Shown here: piece after piece, positions 55,184 to 63,498 of the stretch
How the letters are laid out: the number at the start of each line of letters is the position of its first letter
Numbering within the stretch: the first letter of the stretch is position 1
Assembly: GCF_031846325.1 (NCBI RefSeq)
Contig: NZ_JAVRHZ010000002.1
Span: forward strand, 518,251-582,250
DNA: 64,000 nt
From: Patiriisocius_A hiemis
GTDB taxonomy: Bacteria > Bacteroidota > Bacteroidia > Flavobacteriales > Flavobacteriaceae
Direction of reading: 5' to 3'
Notes under the pieces: generated by a model
Databases searched by the model: none
Told to the model about the DNA's origin: nothing
Seen by the model: only the letters and a program-made list of their open reading frames with translations
Translations under genes and position numbers: made by a program

Positions 55184-55938
55184 AGTCGATGAAATGGTAT
55201 ATCACTTTGATAATATTGCTTTTTGTTAGCATCTCTGTAGGGCAAAACGACGCCTTATTTAATAAAGGAATTTCATTTTATAAAGAAAAAAAATATACTG
55301 AAGCAATTGATGCCTGGAAGCAGATTGAACAGCATGGGAGTCATAGTGCAAGTCTATACTTTAATTTGGGTAATGCCTATTATAAGCTTAATAGTATTGG
55401 TCCAAGTGTTTATTATTACGAGAAAGCTTTACAATTAGCTCCCAACGATAGTGATATAAAAAATAATTTGGCATTTGCCGAAAATGCTAGAATAGATGCA
55501 ATTGAACCTTTGCCACAAAGTGTTTTTAGTAAATGGTATAATAGCATCGCAACACTTTTTACTTTTGATGGATGGGCAAAAACAGCAATTGCATTAGTTA
55601 TTATGTTTGTTATTTTGTTTTTGGGCTACTACTTTTCATCTTCAGAAAGAACTAAACGCTTCTTATTTGTAAGCTCATTACTGTCAGTTTTTTTAGGATT
55701 GGTTTCTCTAACGATGGCCTACCAAACCTATACAGATTTTATAAATGATAAGCCAGCCATCATATTTGCAGAAAGTGCTGAAGTAAAAAGTGCCCCTTCT
55801 GTAGGAGGGCCATCTGTTTTTATACTTTATGAAGGCACCAAAGTTCAAATTATAGATCAAGATAACGAGTGGTATAGAATAAAACTCGCCGATGGAAAAG
55901 ATGGATGGTTGCCAAATAATGACCTCAAAGAACTGTAA
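55180..55938 (+). CDS. batE: BatE: TPR and SH3-domain membrane protein
   Basis: The 252-residue protein has a signal peptide, one or two TPR units (NKGISFYKEKKYTEAIDAW; ASLYFNLGNAYYKL), two membrane helices (TAIALVIMFVILFLGYYF and FLFVSSLLSVFLGLVSLT) and a C-terminal SH3 domain (VKSAPSVGG...LYEGTKVQIIDQDNEWYRIKLADG). It completes the Bat cluster. Genes moxR to batE are all on one strand with overlaps or tiny gaps, except the 98-bp gap after moxR. Confidence 0.9.
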   Translation: MKSMKWYITLIILLFVSISVGQNDALFNKGISFYKEKKYTEAIDAWKQIEQHGSHSASLYFNLGNAYYKLNSIGPSVYYYEKALQLAPNDSDIKNNLAFAENARIDAIEPLPQSVFSKWYNSIATLFTFDGWAKTAIALVIMFVILFLGYYFSSSERTKRFLFVSSLLSVFLGLVSLTMAYQTYTDFINDKPAIIFAESAEVKSAPSVGGPSVFILYEGTKVQIIDQDNEWYRIKLADGKDGWLPNNDLKEL

Positions 55939-55978
55939 TTTTTAAAAAACTTTTAACACTATTTTTTGTTTAATTATT

Positions 55979-55986
55979 TAATTTTG
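55979..55986 (+). promoter_or_regulatory. -7 element upstream of the small membrane ORF and SulP genes
   Basis: TAATTTTG matches TAnnTTTG and lies 20 bases before the ATG at 56006. It separates the SulP cluster from the Bat cluster. Confidence 0.45.
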
Positions 55987-56005
55987 CTGTTCGACAAAAC
56001 GGGCT

Positions 56006-56302
56006 ATGAGAATTAAAGGATTTTTCTTTTTATCGTTATTTTTACTATTCATTGTAACACCAATTACAGTAACATTGGTTGATATAAATGAAGATGTTTC
56101 TGCTTTTTTTTCAGTAACTGAAGAAGAAGAGAAATCTAATAAAAAGAATATTCAGTTAGAGTTCTTAATTTCAAAAAACCCTAACCCAGAATTATCGTTG
56201 TTTTTTTACAAGAAAGGTAATTCTATGGAGTATTTTTTCAAGAATTATAATATTCCTTACCTTAATATTTTAAGTCCACCTCCCGATTTAAACATAATAT
56301 AA
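56006..56302 (+). CDS. Small hypothetical membrane or exported protein
   Basis: This 98-residue frame has an N-terminal hydrophobic segment (FFFLSLFLLFIVTPITVTLV), either a signal peptide or an anchor, then a polar, acidic region and an aromatic-rich end (SPPPDL). I do not recognise a family. A promoter-like element lies just upstream, and SulP starts 86 bases downstream. It may be a leader of, or accessory to, the transporter. Confidence 0.5.
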   Translation: MRIKGFFFLSLFLLFIVTPITVTLVDINEDVSAFFSVTEEEEKSNKKNIQLEFLISKNPNPELSLFFYKKGNSMEYFFKNYNIPYLNILSPPPDLNII

Positions 56303-56343
56303 CCAGTTTTTTGAGTAAGCCTTTTCAGGCTATTTTCTAATAA

Positions 56344-56371
56344 GAGTCAAGCAATACTTTAGCTTAGACTC
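56344..56371. promoter_or_regulatory. Hairpin in the leader of the first SulP gene
   Basis: GAGTCAAGC (56344-56352) and GCTTAGACTC (56362-56371) form a 9-bp stem with one bulge and a 9-base loop, ending 17 bases before the SulP ATG. A weaker AGCC/GGCT hairpin followed by ATTTTC lies at 56318-56336 and might be an attenuator for the small ORF. Its function is unknown. Confidence 0.4.
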
Positions 56372-56387
56372 AAATCAATTATTTATT

Positions 56388-57980
56388 ATGTTTAAAAATT
56401 TAAAGAATGACATACCGGCGAGTATTGTCGTATTTTTTGTCGCACTACCATTATGTTTAGGTATTGCATTAGCAAGTGGAGCACCATTATTTTCAGGATT
56501 AATTGCAGGTATTGTAGGAGGTATTGTAGTAGGGATTTTAAGTGGATCCCAGATAGGAGTAAGTGGTCCTGCGGCTGGATTAGCAGCAATAGTATTAACT
56601 GCAATAACTGCACTAGGTGGTTGGGAAAATTTCCTTGTAGCAGTAGTATTGGGAGGAGCTATACAACTTCTATTTGGAGTGTTACGCCTTGGAATAATTG
56701 GATATTATTTTCCATCATCTGTAATCAAGGGAATGCTAACAGGAATAGGTATTATTATTATTTTAAAGCAAATTCCGTATTTCTTTGGTATAGATAAAAA
56801 TCCAGAAGGAGATTTTGCATTTCTTCAAATAGATGGCGAGAACACATTAACCGAGTTACTAAAAACCTTAAATGCATTATTTAGTGGAAACTTTGATAAA
56901 GGAGCAGCTATAATTGCATTAATTGCCATAGGTATTTTAATTTTATGGAGTGCTGTTTTGAGTAAGAAAGGTAAAATCTTTCAATTAATACAGGGGCCTC
57001 TTGTAGCTGTAGTTGCAGGTATTGTTTATTACTTTGTTACTCGAGATACTGGTTTAATGCTAACTCAAGAACACTTAGTTTCGGTTCCAGTTCCAGAAAG
57101 TATTTCAGATTTAAAAGCTCAGCTTTCGTTTCCAAATTTTGAAGCAATAACGAGAACAGATGTTATAATTACGGCATTTACTATAGCTCTAGTAGCATCT
57201 TTAGAAACATTATTGTGTGTAGAAGCTACAGATAAATTAGATCCTCAAAAAAGAGTTACTCCAACAAATCGTGAGTTATTAGCGCAAGGTACAGGTAATA
57301 TGATATCTGGTCTTGTAGGAGGACTTCCAATTACACAAGTAATTGTAAGAAGTTCTGCAAATATTCAATCTGGCGGAAAATCTAAGGCAAGTGCTATTAT
57401 ACATGGATTTTTCCTATTGATATCTGTAGTTACAATACCACAAATACTAAACTATATTCCTCTTTCGGTTTTAGCAGCTATCTTATTTATAGTAGGGTAT
57501 AAGCTTGCAAAACCATCAACATTTAAAAAAATGTATAGTTTAGGTTGGAAGCAGTTTGTTCCATTTATAATAACAATTTTAGGAATTGTCTTTATTGATT
57601 TATTATGGGGTATTGGTTTAGGTCTTCTAGTAGGGATAGTAGTAATTTTAATTAAGAGTTACCAAAACTCTCATTTTCTTCATATTGAAGATAAAAGTAA
57701 TGGAAAGCATAAAATTAAAATGACACTAGCAGAGGAGGTTACTTTCTTTAATAAAGGAGCAATTTTAAAAGAATTGGATAGCCTTCCAAGAGATACTCAA
57801 CTTGAATTTGATGTTCGTAAAACTAGATATCTTGATAATGATATTGTTGAGATTCTAGATGATTTTGCTTTTAAAGCAAAGGAGAGAAACATTGACATTA
57901 AATTAATCTCTGAACGCGGAATTATAGAAAACCCTGAGAGTTTTATTGAATTTTTTCAACTTAGACCAAAAACTGCATAA
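56388..57980 (+). CDS. SulP-family anion transporter (probable bicarbonate uptake)
   Basis: The 530-residue inner-membrane carrier has about 10-14 membrane helices (FVALPLCLGIALASGAPLF at the N-terminus, GVSGPAAGLAAIVL) and a C-terminal STAS domain from about residue 440 (LEFDVRKTRYLDNDIVEIL). It follows a small membrane ORF and is followed after 2 bases by a Usp-like gene, with a beta carbonic anhydrase gene next. SulP proteins carry sulfate, bicarbonate or other anions; the carbonic anhydrase neighbour favours bicarbonate. Its STAS site reads DNDIV rather than the DxSG motif. Confidence 0.9.
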   Translation: MFKNLKNDIPASIVVFFVALPLCLGIALASGAPLFSGLIAGIVGGIVVGILSGSQIGVSGPAAGLAAIVLTAITALGGWENFLVAVVLGGAIQLLFGVLRLGIIGYYFPSSVIKGMLTGIGIIIILKQIPYFFGIDKNPEGDFAFLQIDGENTLTELLKTLNALFSGNFDKGAAIIALIAIGILILWSAVLSKKGKIFQLIQGPLVAVVAGIVYYFVTRDTGLMLTQEHLVSVPVPESISDLKAQLSFPNFEAITRTDVIITAFTIALVASLETLLCVEATDKLDPQKRVTPTNRELLAQGTGNMISGLVGGLPITQVIVRSSANIQSGGKSKASAIIHGFFLLISVVTIPQILNYIPLSVLAAILFIVGYKLAKPSTFKKMYSLGWKQFVPFIITILGIVFIDLLWGIGLGLLVGIVVILIKSYQNSHFLHIEDKSNGKHKIKMTLAEEVTFFNKGAILKELDSLPRDTQLEFDVRKTRYLDNDIVEILDDFAFKAKERNIDIKLISERGIIENPESFIEFFQLRPKTA

Positions 57981-57982
57981 TT

Positions 57983-58756
57983 ATGAAAACGCAAAAAAAA
58001 TATAAAATCTCGGTGCTTTCAAATCTTAGAAAGGGGGCATTAAATAATGAGCTTAAAAGTAGTATTAGTTTAGCTAAAATGATTGGAGCAGAAATAGAGG
58101 TATTCTATGTAAAAAGTCCGCTGGATGTCATAGGATATGAAAATCAATTTTCGGCACTAAAGTCTATAGAAGAAAACTATATTGCTACGGATACTAGAAT
58201 TAGAGACATAATAAAACCAATTGCAGAAGAGTATAACATTAAAATTAAACACTCTTTTGCTTTTGGGAACCCTAAGGTAGAAATTAAAAAGTACCTAGAT
58301 GAGGCAACTCCAGATATGGTAGTTATTGAAAAAAAGAAAAGAATTGGGTTACAGTCAATAAACATAGATTTAGCCTCCTTTATTTTAAAACAATATAATG
58401 GAGTTGTTATGATTATGCAGCCTAAATTTTTATTAAACCCTAATGAAAAGCTGTCATTAGGTCTTTTTGACTCTTTAGAGCCTAAGCTTGATGTAGATTT
58501 TAACAAGGTATTATTGCAACACAGAAAAGGACCTGTTCCATTATTTAAAATAAGAGATAAAAAGGAAGCTCCAACAAGAACAAACTTAAGCGATGAAGTA
58601 GAAGAGTTTATTTTTGAAAAGGGAGTATCAGGTCTAAAAAACATTTCAAACTACCTTGTTAAAAAAGGAGTAAACCTACTTTGTGTAGATCGAAAAACTC
58701 TAAAGACACACTCAGTTAACCAACTTAATGTACCACTATTGGTTACAAACAACTAA
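57983..58756 (+). CDS. Universal-stress-protein-like protein
   Basis: The 257-residue cytoplasmic protein has an N-terminal Usp-like half (VLSNLRKGALNNELKSSISLAKMIGAEIEVFYV ... PDMVVIEKKKR) and a more divergent second half (LGLFDSLEP...), so it may be a tandem pair. The G-x2-G-x9-G(S/T) ATP motif is not clearly seen. The gene is 2 bases after the first SulP, which suggests a role in regulating the transporter. The domain call is moderate. Confidence 0.65.
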   Translation: MKTQKKYKISVLSNLRKGALNNELKSSISLAKMIGAEIEVFYVKSPLDVIGYENQFSALKSIEENYIATDTRIRDIIKPIAEEYNIKIKHSFAFGNPKVEIKKYLDEATPDMVVIEKKKRIGLQSINIDLASFILKQYNGVVMIMQPKFLLNPNEKLSLGLFDSLEPKLDVDFNKVLLQHRKGPVPLFKIRDKKEAPTRTNLSDEVEEFIFEKGVSGLKNISNYLVKKGVNLLCVDRKTLKTHSVNQLNVPLLVTNN

Positions 58757-58797
58757 GTTGTAATAATTTTTTTGTAATTTATAAACAAAATTTAAAG

Positions 58798-59427
58798 ATG
58801 AAAGCACAAACAAAAGAAACACAAAATTCATACAGTCCTCAATCTGCAATAGATGCATTAAAAGAGGGAAACCAAAGGTTCTTGGCAACCAAACAAGCTA
58901 ATAGAGATTTATTAGAACAAGTAACAGATACCTCTGGAGGGCAATATCCTTTTGCAGTTGTATTAAGTTGTATAGATTCAAGAGTTCCTGCCGAGATAGT
59001 TTTTGACCAAGGTATTGGAGATATTTTTAGCGCACGTGTTGCTGGAAATATAGTTAACGAAGACATTTTAGGAAGTATTGAATACGGCTGCAAGGTTGCT
59101 GGTAGTAAGGCAGTTGTGGTTTTAGGGCATACAGCTTGTGGAGCTGTTAAAGGAGCTTGTGATGATGTACAATTAGGTAACATTACTCCTTTACTGTCTA
59201 AGATTAAACCAGCTGTAAATGCAGTAACAGAGCCTTCAAATCAAGACGAACGAAATAGTTCAAACAAGACATTTGTAAATGATGTAGTTTACAAAAATGT
59301 TAGAATGACTATTGATAATATGAGGAACGATAGTGAGGTTCTTAATGAGATGGAAGGTAATAACGAAATTAAAATAGTTGGTGCTGTCTATGACGTAGCA
59401 TCTGGAAAAGTTGAATTTTTAGACTAA
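58798..59427 (+). CDS. Beta-class carbonic anhydrase
   Basis: This 209-residue zinc enzyme interconverts CO2 and bicarbonate. Zn ligands and the dyad are present: Cys58, Asp60, Arg62 (SCIDSRVP), His111 and Cys114 (GHTACGAVKGA). No signal peptide is seen, so it is cytoplasmic. It is flanked on both sides by SulP transporters, suggesting that imported bicarbonate is balanced with CO2, as proposed for marine flavobacteria. A terminator follows at 59469-59495, so the second SulP is probably transcribed separately. Confidence 0.96.
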   Translation: MKAQTKETQNSYSPQSAIDALKEGNQRFLATKQANRDLLEQVTDTSGGQYPFAVVLSCIDSRVPAEIVFDQGIGDIFSARVAGNIVNEDILGSIEYGCKVAGSKAVVVLGHTACGAVKGACDDVQLGNITPLLSKIKPAVNAVTEPSNQDERNSSNKTFVNDVVYKNVRMTIDNMRNDSEVLNEMEGNNEIKIVGAVYDVASGKVEFLD

Positions 59428-59462
59428 AATCAAATGATTTAGAGAGTTCTAAAAATTTTGTT

Positions 59463-59498
59463 AAAAAAAAAGGTCAGGGGTTTCTTCTGGCCTTTATT
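59463..59498 (+). terminator. Intrinsic terminator after the carbonic anhydrase gene
   Basis: AAAGGTCAG (59469-59477) and CTGGCCTTT (59487-59495) pair with one G-U, with an upstream A run and a short downstream T-rich tract. It lies 42 bases after the stop. Confidence 0.7.
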
Positions 59499-59535
59499 AG
59501 TTTTAATTCTTTACATTTAATGAAAATAATCATTT

Positions 59536-61383
59536 ATGAAAGGAATATTTACAAATATTAGAGGAAATCTTTTTGGTGGCATAACAGCTGGTATTGTAGC
59601 ACTACCATTGGCATTAGCTTTCGGGGTTCAATCTGGATTAGGGCCTGATGCGGGTCTTTACGGAGCCATATTTATCGGTTTTTTCGCATCGCTTTTTGGT
59701 GGTACAAATACTCAAATTTCTGGCCCTACAGCTCCTATGACGGCAGTTTCAATGGTGATTATTGCTAGTATTATTGTAGCTAATGATGGAGATGTAGAAA
59801 AGGCACTACCCTATATTTTATTAGTTTTTTTATTAGCAGGGCTTATGCAAATTGTACTGGGCCTTGTGGGTCTTGGTAAGTACATTAAATATATTCCTTA
59901 CCCTGTAGTTTCAGGTTTTATGACAGCTATTGGTGTTATTATTTTAATAACTCAACTCCTACCTATGTTAGGATATTATACTAAAGACGATACAGCCTTT
60001 ATAAACGAATTTAAACCCGAAGCAGAAGAGGTCTTGCTCGATAAAATTTTAAAGGAAGAAGCAGGAGAAGATATTCTTGTACTAGAAGACTTTGAAGAAA
60101 CTATAAAAAGAGCAAAGACTATTAGTGAAGATGATATTATGAAAGAAGCCTTGGTCCTTGCAAAAAAAGAAAGTTCGGGAGTATTAGGAGCTATTAAAAC
60201 ATTACCAAGAGCTTTAAAAGCCATCGATTGGTTAGAATTTATTTTAGCCATGGCTACGGTAATAATTATTTTTGGATTTAAGAAAATAACCACCAAAATA
60301 CCTAGTACATTAGTAGCCCTTTTGGTCGTCTCCTGTGTTGCCATTTTTGCAAAACTAGATTATAGACCAATTGAAGAAATCCCAACAGGGCTGCCTATTC
60401 CTAATCTAGAAATGTTTACTAGTTTTAGTTTAGCAGCAATAACACCCTATATTTTTACGGCTCTTACGCTAGCATTTTTAGGTGCTATTGACTCCTTGTT
60501 AACTTCCGTAGTGGCAGATAATATGACAAAAACTAGACACAAACCCAATAGAGAGTTGGTAGGTCAAGGTATTGGTAATAGTATTGCTGCAATTTTTGGA
60601 GGTATTCCAGGTGCTGGTGCAACAATTAGAACGGTAGTTAATATTAATAGTGGAGGTACAACAAAACTATCTGGTATGATTGCGGCCATTTTGTTACTTA
60701 TTATTCTACTAGCTTTAGGACCAGTAGCGTCTCAAATTCCAGCAGCTGTTCTTGCAGGAATCTTAATTACAGTAGGAATTGGAGTAATGGACTATAAAGG
60801 TTTAAAGGCAATCCCTAATATGCCAAGAAGTGAAGTTATTGTAATGATTGTGGTTTTACTTCTTTCAGTATTTTGGAATTTAGTTTATGCCGTTGGAATT
60901 GGACTTGTATTAGCTTCTTTAATTTTTATGAAAAAGATTGGAGATTCTACAGCAGCTAGGTCTAAAGTAGTTCCATTAGGAAATGCAGATGAACTTCAAC
61001 TACCATGGAAAGATGAAATTAACTTCCCTATTAATCTAAAAGAAGAAGTGTTTATTAAAAGACTAGAAGGTCCTCTTTTCTTTGGAAACACAAGTGATTT
61101 CCAACAACTAGCAGGTGATGTCCCAGATACTGCTGCTTGTGTGATTATACGGATGGGAAAAACAGATTACATAGACCAATCTGGATTGTATGCAATGGAA
61201 GAGGCTATTTTGAGATTTAGCCAGAGAGGAATTAAAGTATTACTTACAAAACTTCCAGAACAGCCTAGAGTATTAATGGAAGAGATAGATATTATTCCAG
61301 ATTTAATACCTAAAGATCAAATCTTTTCATCATTTAAAGATGCAATGGTTTGGGTAAAAGAAAATATAGAGGATACCCATTAA
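59536..61383 (+). CDS. Second SulP-family anion transporter with acidic insert
   Basis: The 615-residue carrier has the SulP core (IVALPLALAFGVQSGLGPDAG, QISGPTAPMTA, SGGTTKLSGM) and a C-terminal STAS domain with the intact YIDQSGLY motif near residue 540. Between two membrane helices it carries an acidic, helical insert of about 80 residues (about 150-230: FKPEAEEVLLDKILKEEAGE ... ETIKRAKTISEDDIMKEA), absent from the first SulP. The insert may be a regulatory or coupling domain. Substrate probably bicarbonate by context; sulfate cannot be excluded. Confidence 0.9.
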   Translation: MKGIFTNIRGNLFGGITAGIVALPLALAFGVQSGLGPDAGLYGAIFIGFFASLFGGTNTQISGPTAPMTAVSMVIIASIIVANDGDVEKALPYILLVFLLAGLMQIVLGLVGLGKYIKYIPYPVVSGFMTAIGVIILITQLLPMLGYYTKDDTAFINEFKPEAEEVLLDKILKEEAGEDILVLEDFEETIKRAKTISEDDIMKEALVLAKKESSGVLGAIKTLPRALKAIDWLEFILAMATVIIIFGFKKITTKIPSTLVALLVVSCVAIFAKLDYRPIEEIPTGLPIPNLEMFTSFSLAAITPYIFTALTLAFLGAIDSLLTSVVADNMTKTRHKPNRELVGQGIGNSIAAIFGGIPGAGATIRTVVNINSGGTTKLSGMIAAILLLIILLALGPVASQIPAAVLAGILITVGIGVMDYKGLKAIPNMPRSEVIVMIVVLLLSVFWNLVYAVGIGLVLASLIFMKKIGDSTAARSKVVPLGNADELQLPWKDEINFPINLKEEVFIKRLEGPLFFGNTSDFQQLAGDVPDTAACVIIRMGKTDYIDQSGLYAMEEAILRFSQRGIKVLLTKLPEQPRVLMEEIDIIPDLIPKDQIFSSFKDAMVWVKENIEDTH

Positions 61384-61403
61384 ACAAAATGTTTAGATTA
61401 CTT

Positions 61404-61435
61404 ACAAAAGACTGTCTTTAAAGGCAGTCTTTTTC
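61404..61435. terminator. Bidirectional terminator between the second SulP and cvpA
   Basis: Arms at 61406-61416 (AAAAGACTGTC) and 61423-61433 (GGCAGTCTTTT, one G-U pair) carry A and T runs on each side. It ends both the SulP transcript and the convergent cvpA transcript. Confidence 0.8.
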
Positions 61436-61968
61436 TATTCTAGCTCTTCTTCGTTTTCAGTATTTTTATTTTTAAAGCTTTCCACCTCTTTTAATATCTG
61501 TGGAAGTACAGATGGAGCCAGTACTGAAACTGGCGTGTATAAAATAGAGCTTTCTTTTTTCTCTTCAGAAATTACATATCCGCTAAGTGAAGAAGAAGAC
61601 TCCAGAAACATAAATACGACACTTAAAATAAAAGCGTACATCAATCCACTAAAAACCCCTCCTAATAGCTTGTTAATAATTCCCAACATAGCAAAGTCCG
61701 CTATCTTTGTTAAAAATTTCCCGGCTATTGAAATAATAAATACAATCCCTGAAAATGTTACAGCAAAAGCAGCAAGATTGGTAATTTGTTCTCCCCAATT
61801 AAACCAATTTGATATATAAGATGCTGCGTAGTCAGAAAAGTGGATAGCTCCATATACTCCAGCAATTAGTCCAATAAGTGATGTTAAAGCAACAAATAGC
61901 CCTTTTTTAAAACCTCCATAAAAGCCTAGCAAAAAAATAACTCCTATAATTATATCTAGAGCACTCAT
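61435..61968 (-). CDS. CvpA family membrane protein
   Basis: The 177-residue protein has four predicted membrane helices (IIIGVIFLLGFYGGFKKG, ALTSLIGLIAGVYGAI, FAVTFSGIVFIISIAG, GGVFSGLMYAFILSVVFMFL) and an acidic cytoplasmic tail. The N-terminal LDIIIGVI...GGFKKGL pattern is typical of CvpA, named for colicin V production but of unclear general function. It is divergent from the gene at 62049, and a near-consensus TATCTTTA (61985-61992) lies upstream. Confidence 0.88.
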   Translation of the reverse strand: MSALDIIIGVIFLLGFYGGFKKGLFVALTSLIGLIAGVYGAIHFSDYAASYISNWFNWGEQITNLAAFAVTFSGIVFIISIAGKFLTKIADFAMLGIINKLLGGVFSGLMYAFILSVVFMFLESSSSLSGYVISEEKKESSILYTPVSVLAPSVLPQILKEVESFKNKNTENEEELE

Positions 61969-62029
61969 ACATTTAATTTTAAGTAAAGATAGTATTTCCG
62001 TTTCTATCTTAAATAAGATACAAGAACAG

Positions 62030-62037
62030 TATCTTTG
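62030..62037 (+). promoter_or_regulatory. -7 element upstream of the 118-residue gene
   Basis: TATCTTTG matches TAnnTTTG and lies 12 bases before the ATG at 62049, giving a very short leader. Confidence 0.5.
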
Positions 62038-62048
62038 TCAAACTAATT

Positions 62049-62405
62049 ATGAGTAGAGATATACTTTTAAAAGAACGTTGGGAAAGCCTAATCACGTTAT
62101 TAAGCAATCGTTTTGCAGATGGCGAGAAGTTAGATTTGGACGCAATTATTTATTTGGTTGGGTTACAAGAGCTCGGTCAGGTGCATAGAAGATTTAAAAA
62201 GGACGAAAAATTAAATCTTATGCATATTGCAATTTGTAGACTTCTAGAACCTTTTGGGTACTATGAATTCGATTTTTTTGATGATGATGGCTGGCCACAC
62301 TATAAGGTTTTAGAACAACTCCCAGCACTTAAAGCTGGAGAACAAAGTATATTAATGAAAGAAGCTATTGTACAGTATTTCTTAGAAAAAGAAGTAATAG
62401 AATAG
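62049..62405 (+). CDS. Conserved hypothetical protein next to pheS
   Basis: This 118-residue, mostly helical, soluble protein has an acidic FDFFDDDGWPHYKVLEQLP segment. No signal or membrane helix is present. I do not recognise a named family, but a short protein upstream of pheS is common in Flavobacteriia, to my recollection. It has its own -7 element, and pheS starts 44 bases downstream with a further -7 element, so they may be separate transcripts. Confidence 0.6.
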   Translation: MSRDILLKERWESLITLLSNRFADGEKLDLDAIIYLVGLQELGQVHRRFKKDEKLNLMHIAICRLLEPFGYYEFDFFDDDGWPHYKVLEQLPALKAGEQSILMKEAIVQYFLEKEVIE

Positions 62406-62418
62406 CAAATAAAATCCG

Positions 62419-62426
62419 TAATTTTG
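62419..62426 (+). promoter_or_regulatory. -7 element of the pheS promoter
   Basis: TAATTTTG matches TAnnTTTG and lies 23 bases before the pheS ATG. Confidence 0.5.
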
Positions 62427-62448
62427 CCCTTTACAATATTTCTGAATT

Positions 62449-63468
62449 ATGATAAAAAAGATAAAAGAACATATTGCAATAGTTGATGCTTTTACTGCTT
62501 CAACTAAAGATGAAGTAGAAACTTTCCGAATTAAATACTTGGGAAGAAATGGACTGCTTAATGACTTTTTTGCTGAGTTTAAAAATGTTGCAAAGGAAGA
62601 TAAAAAGGAATTTGGTCAAGTTGTAAATACCTTAAAAAATAAAGCTCAAGATAAAGTAAATCACCTTAAAGAAGCAATTGAAAATAACGAAGAAGAAACA
62701 GGTGTTTATGGAGATTTATCACGTCCTGGAGAACCAATAACCTTAGGTTCTAGACACCCTATTTCTATTGTAAAAAACAAAATAATTGATATTTTTTCTA
62801 GGATAGGCTTTAATGTTTCTGAAGGACCAGAAATTGAAGACGACTGGCATAATTTTACAGCTTTAAATCTGCCGGAATACCACCCAGCTAGAGATATGCA
62901 GGATACTTTTTTTATTCAAACTAATCCTGATGTTCTTTTACGGACGCATACTTCTACAGTACAGGTTAGATATATGGAAGAAAACAAACCTCCTATTAGA
63001 ACAATTTCGCCCGGGAGAGTGTATAGAAACGAAGCTATTTCAGCTCGTTCTCATTGTTTTTTCCACCAAGTAGAAGGTTTGTATGTAGATAAAGGAGTAA
63101 GTTTCGCAGATTTAAAACAAACCTTACAATATTTTACTACAGAACTTTTCGGGAAATCAAAAATTAGACTTAGACCTTCTTATTTTCCATTTACAGAACC
63201 TAGTGCAGAAGTAGATGTTTACTGGGGTTTAGAAACCGAAACAGACTATAAAATGACCAAAGGAACAGGTTGGTTAGAAATTATGGGTTGTGGTATGGTA
63301 GACCCTAATGTACTTGAAAATTGTGGAATTGACTCTGAAGAATATTCTGGTTTCGCATTTGGTATGGGGATAGACCGTATCGCATTACTACTACATCAAA
63401 TCCCAGATATTAGAATGTTTAGTGAGAATGACATTCGTTTCCTTGAGCAATTTAAAAACTCATTATAA
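62449..63468 (+). CDS. pheS: Phenylalanine-tRNA ligase alpha subunit
   Basis: The 339-residue class II synthetase subunit has an N-terminal coiled coil (about 1-85) and the catalytic domain with motif 2 (RTISPGRVYRNEAISARSH, HQVEGLYVD) and motif 3 (GFAFGMGIDRIALLLHQIPD). It pairs with PheT, whose gene is not in the window. No leader peptide or T-box is seen upstream. It is followed by an uncharacterised gene after 31 bases. Confidence 0.97.
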   Translation: MIKKIKEHIAIVDAFTASTKDEVETFRIKYLGRNGLLNDFFAEFKNVAKEDKKEFGQVVNTLKNKAQDKVNHLKEAIENNEEETGVYGDLSRPGEPITLGSRHPISIVKNKIIDIFSRIGFNVSEGPEIEDDWHNFTALNLPEYHPARDMQDTFFIQTNPDVLLRTHTSTVQVRYMEENKPPIRTISPGRVYRNEAISARSHCFFHQVEGLYVDKGVSFADLKQTLQYFTTELFGKSKIRLRPSYFPFTEPSAEVDVYWGLETETDYKMTKGTGWLEIMGCGMVDPNVLENCGIDSEEYSGFAFGMGIDRIALLLHQIPDIRMFSENDIRFLEQFKNSL

Positions 63469-63498
63469 TTTTTATTCTGAATAAATTGTAACCTATTT

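Noticed and set aside
61535..61819. Plus-strand 94-codon frame opposite cvpA
   Set aside because: It mirrors hydrophobic codons of CvpA; the minus-strand protein has four convincing membrane helices.
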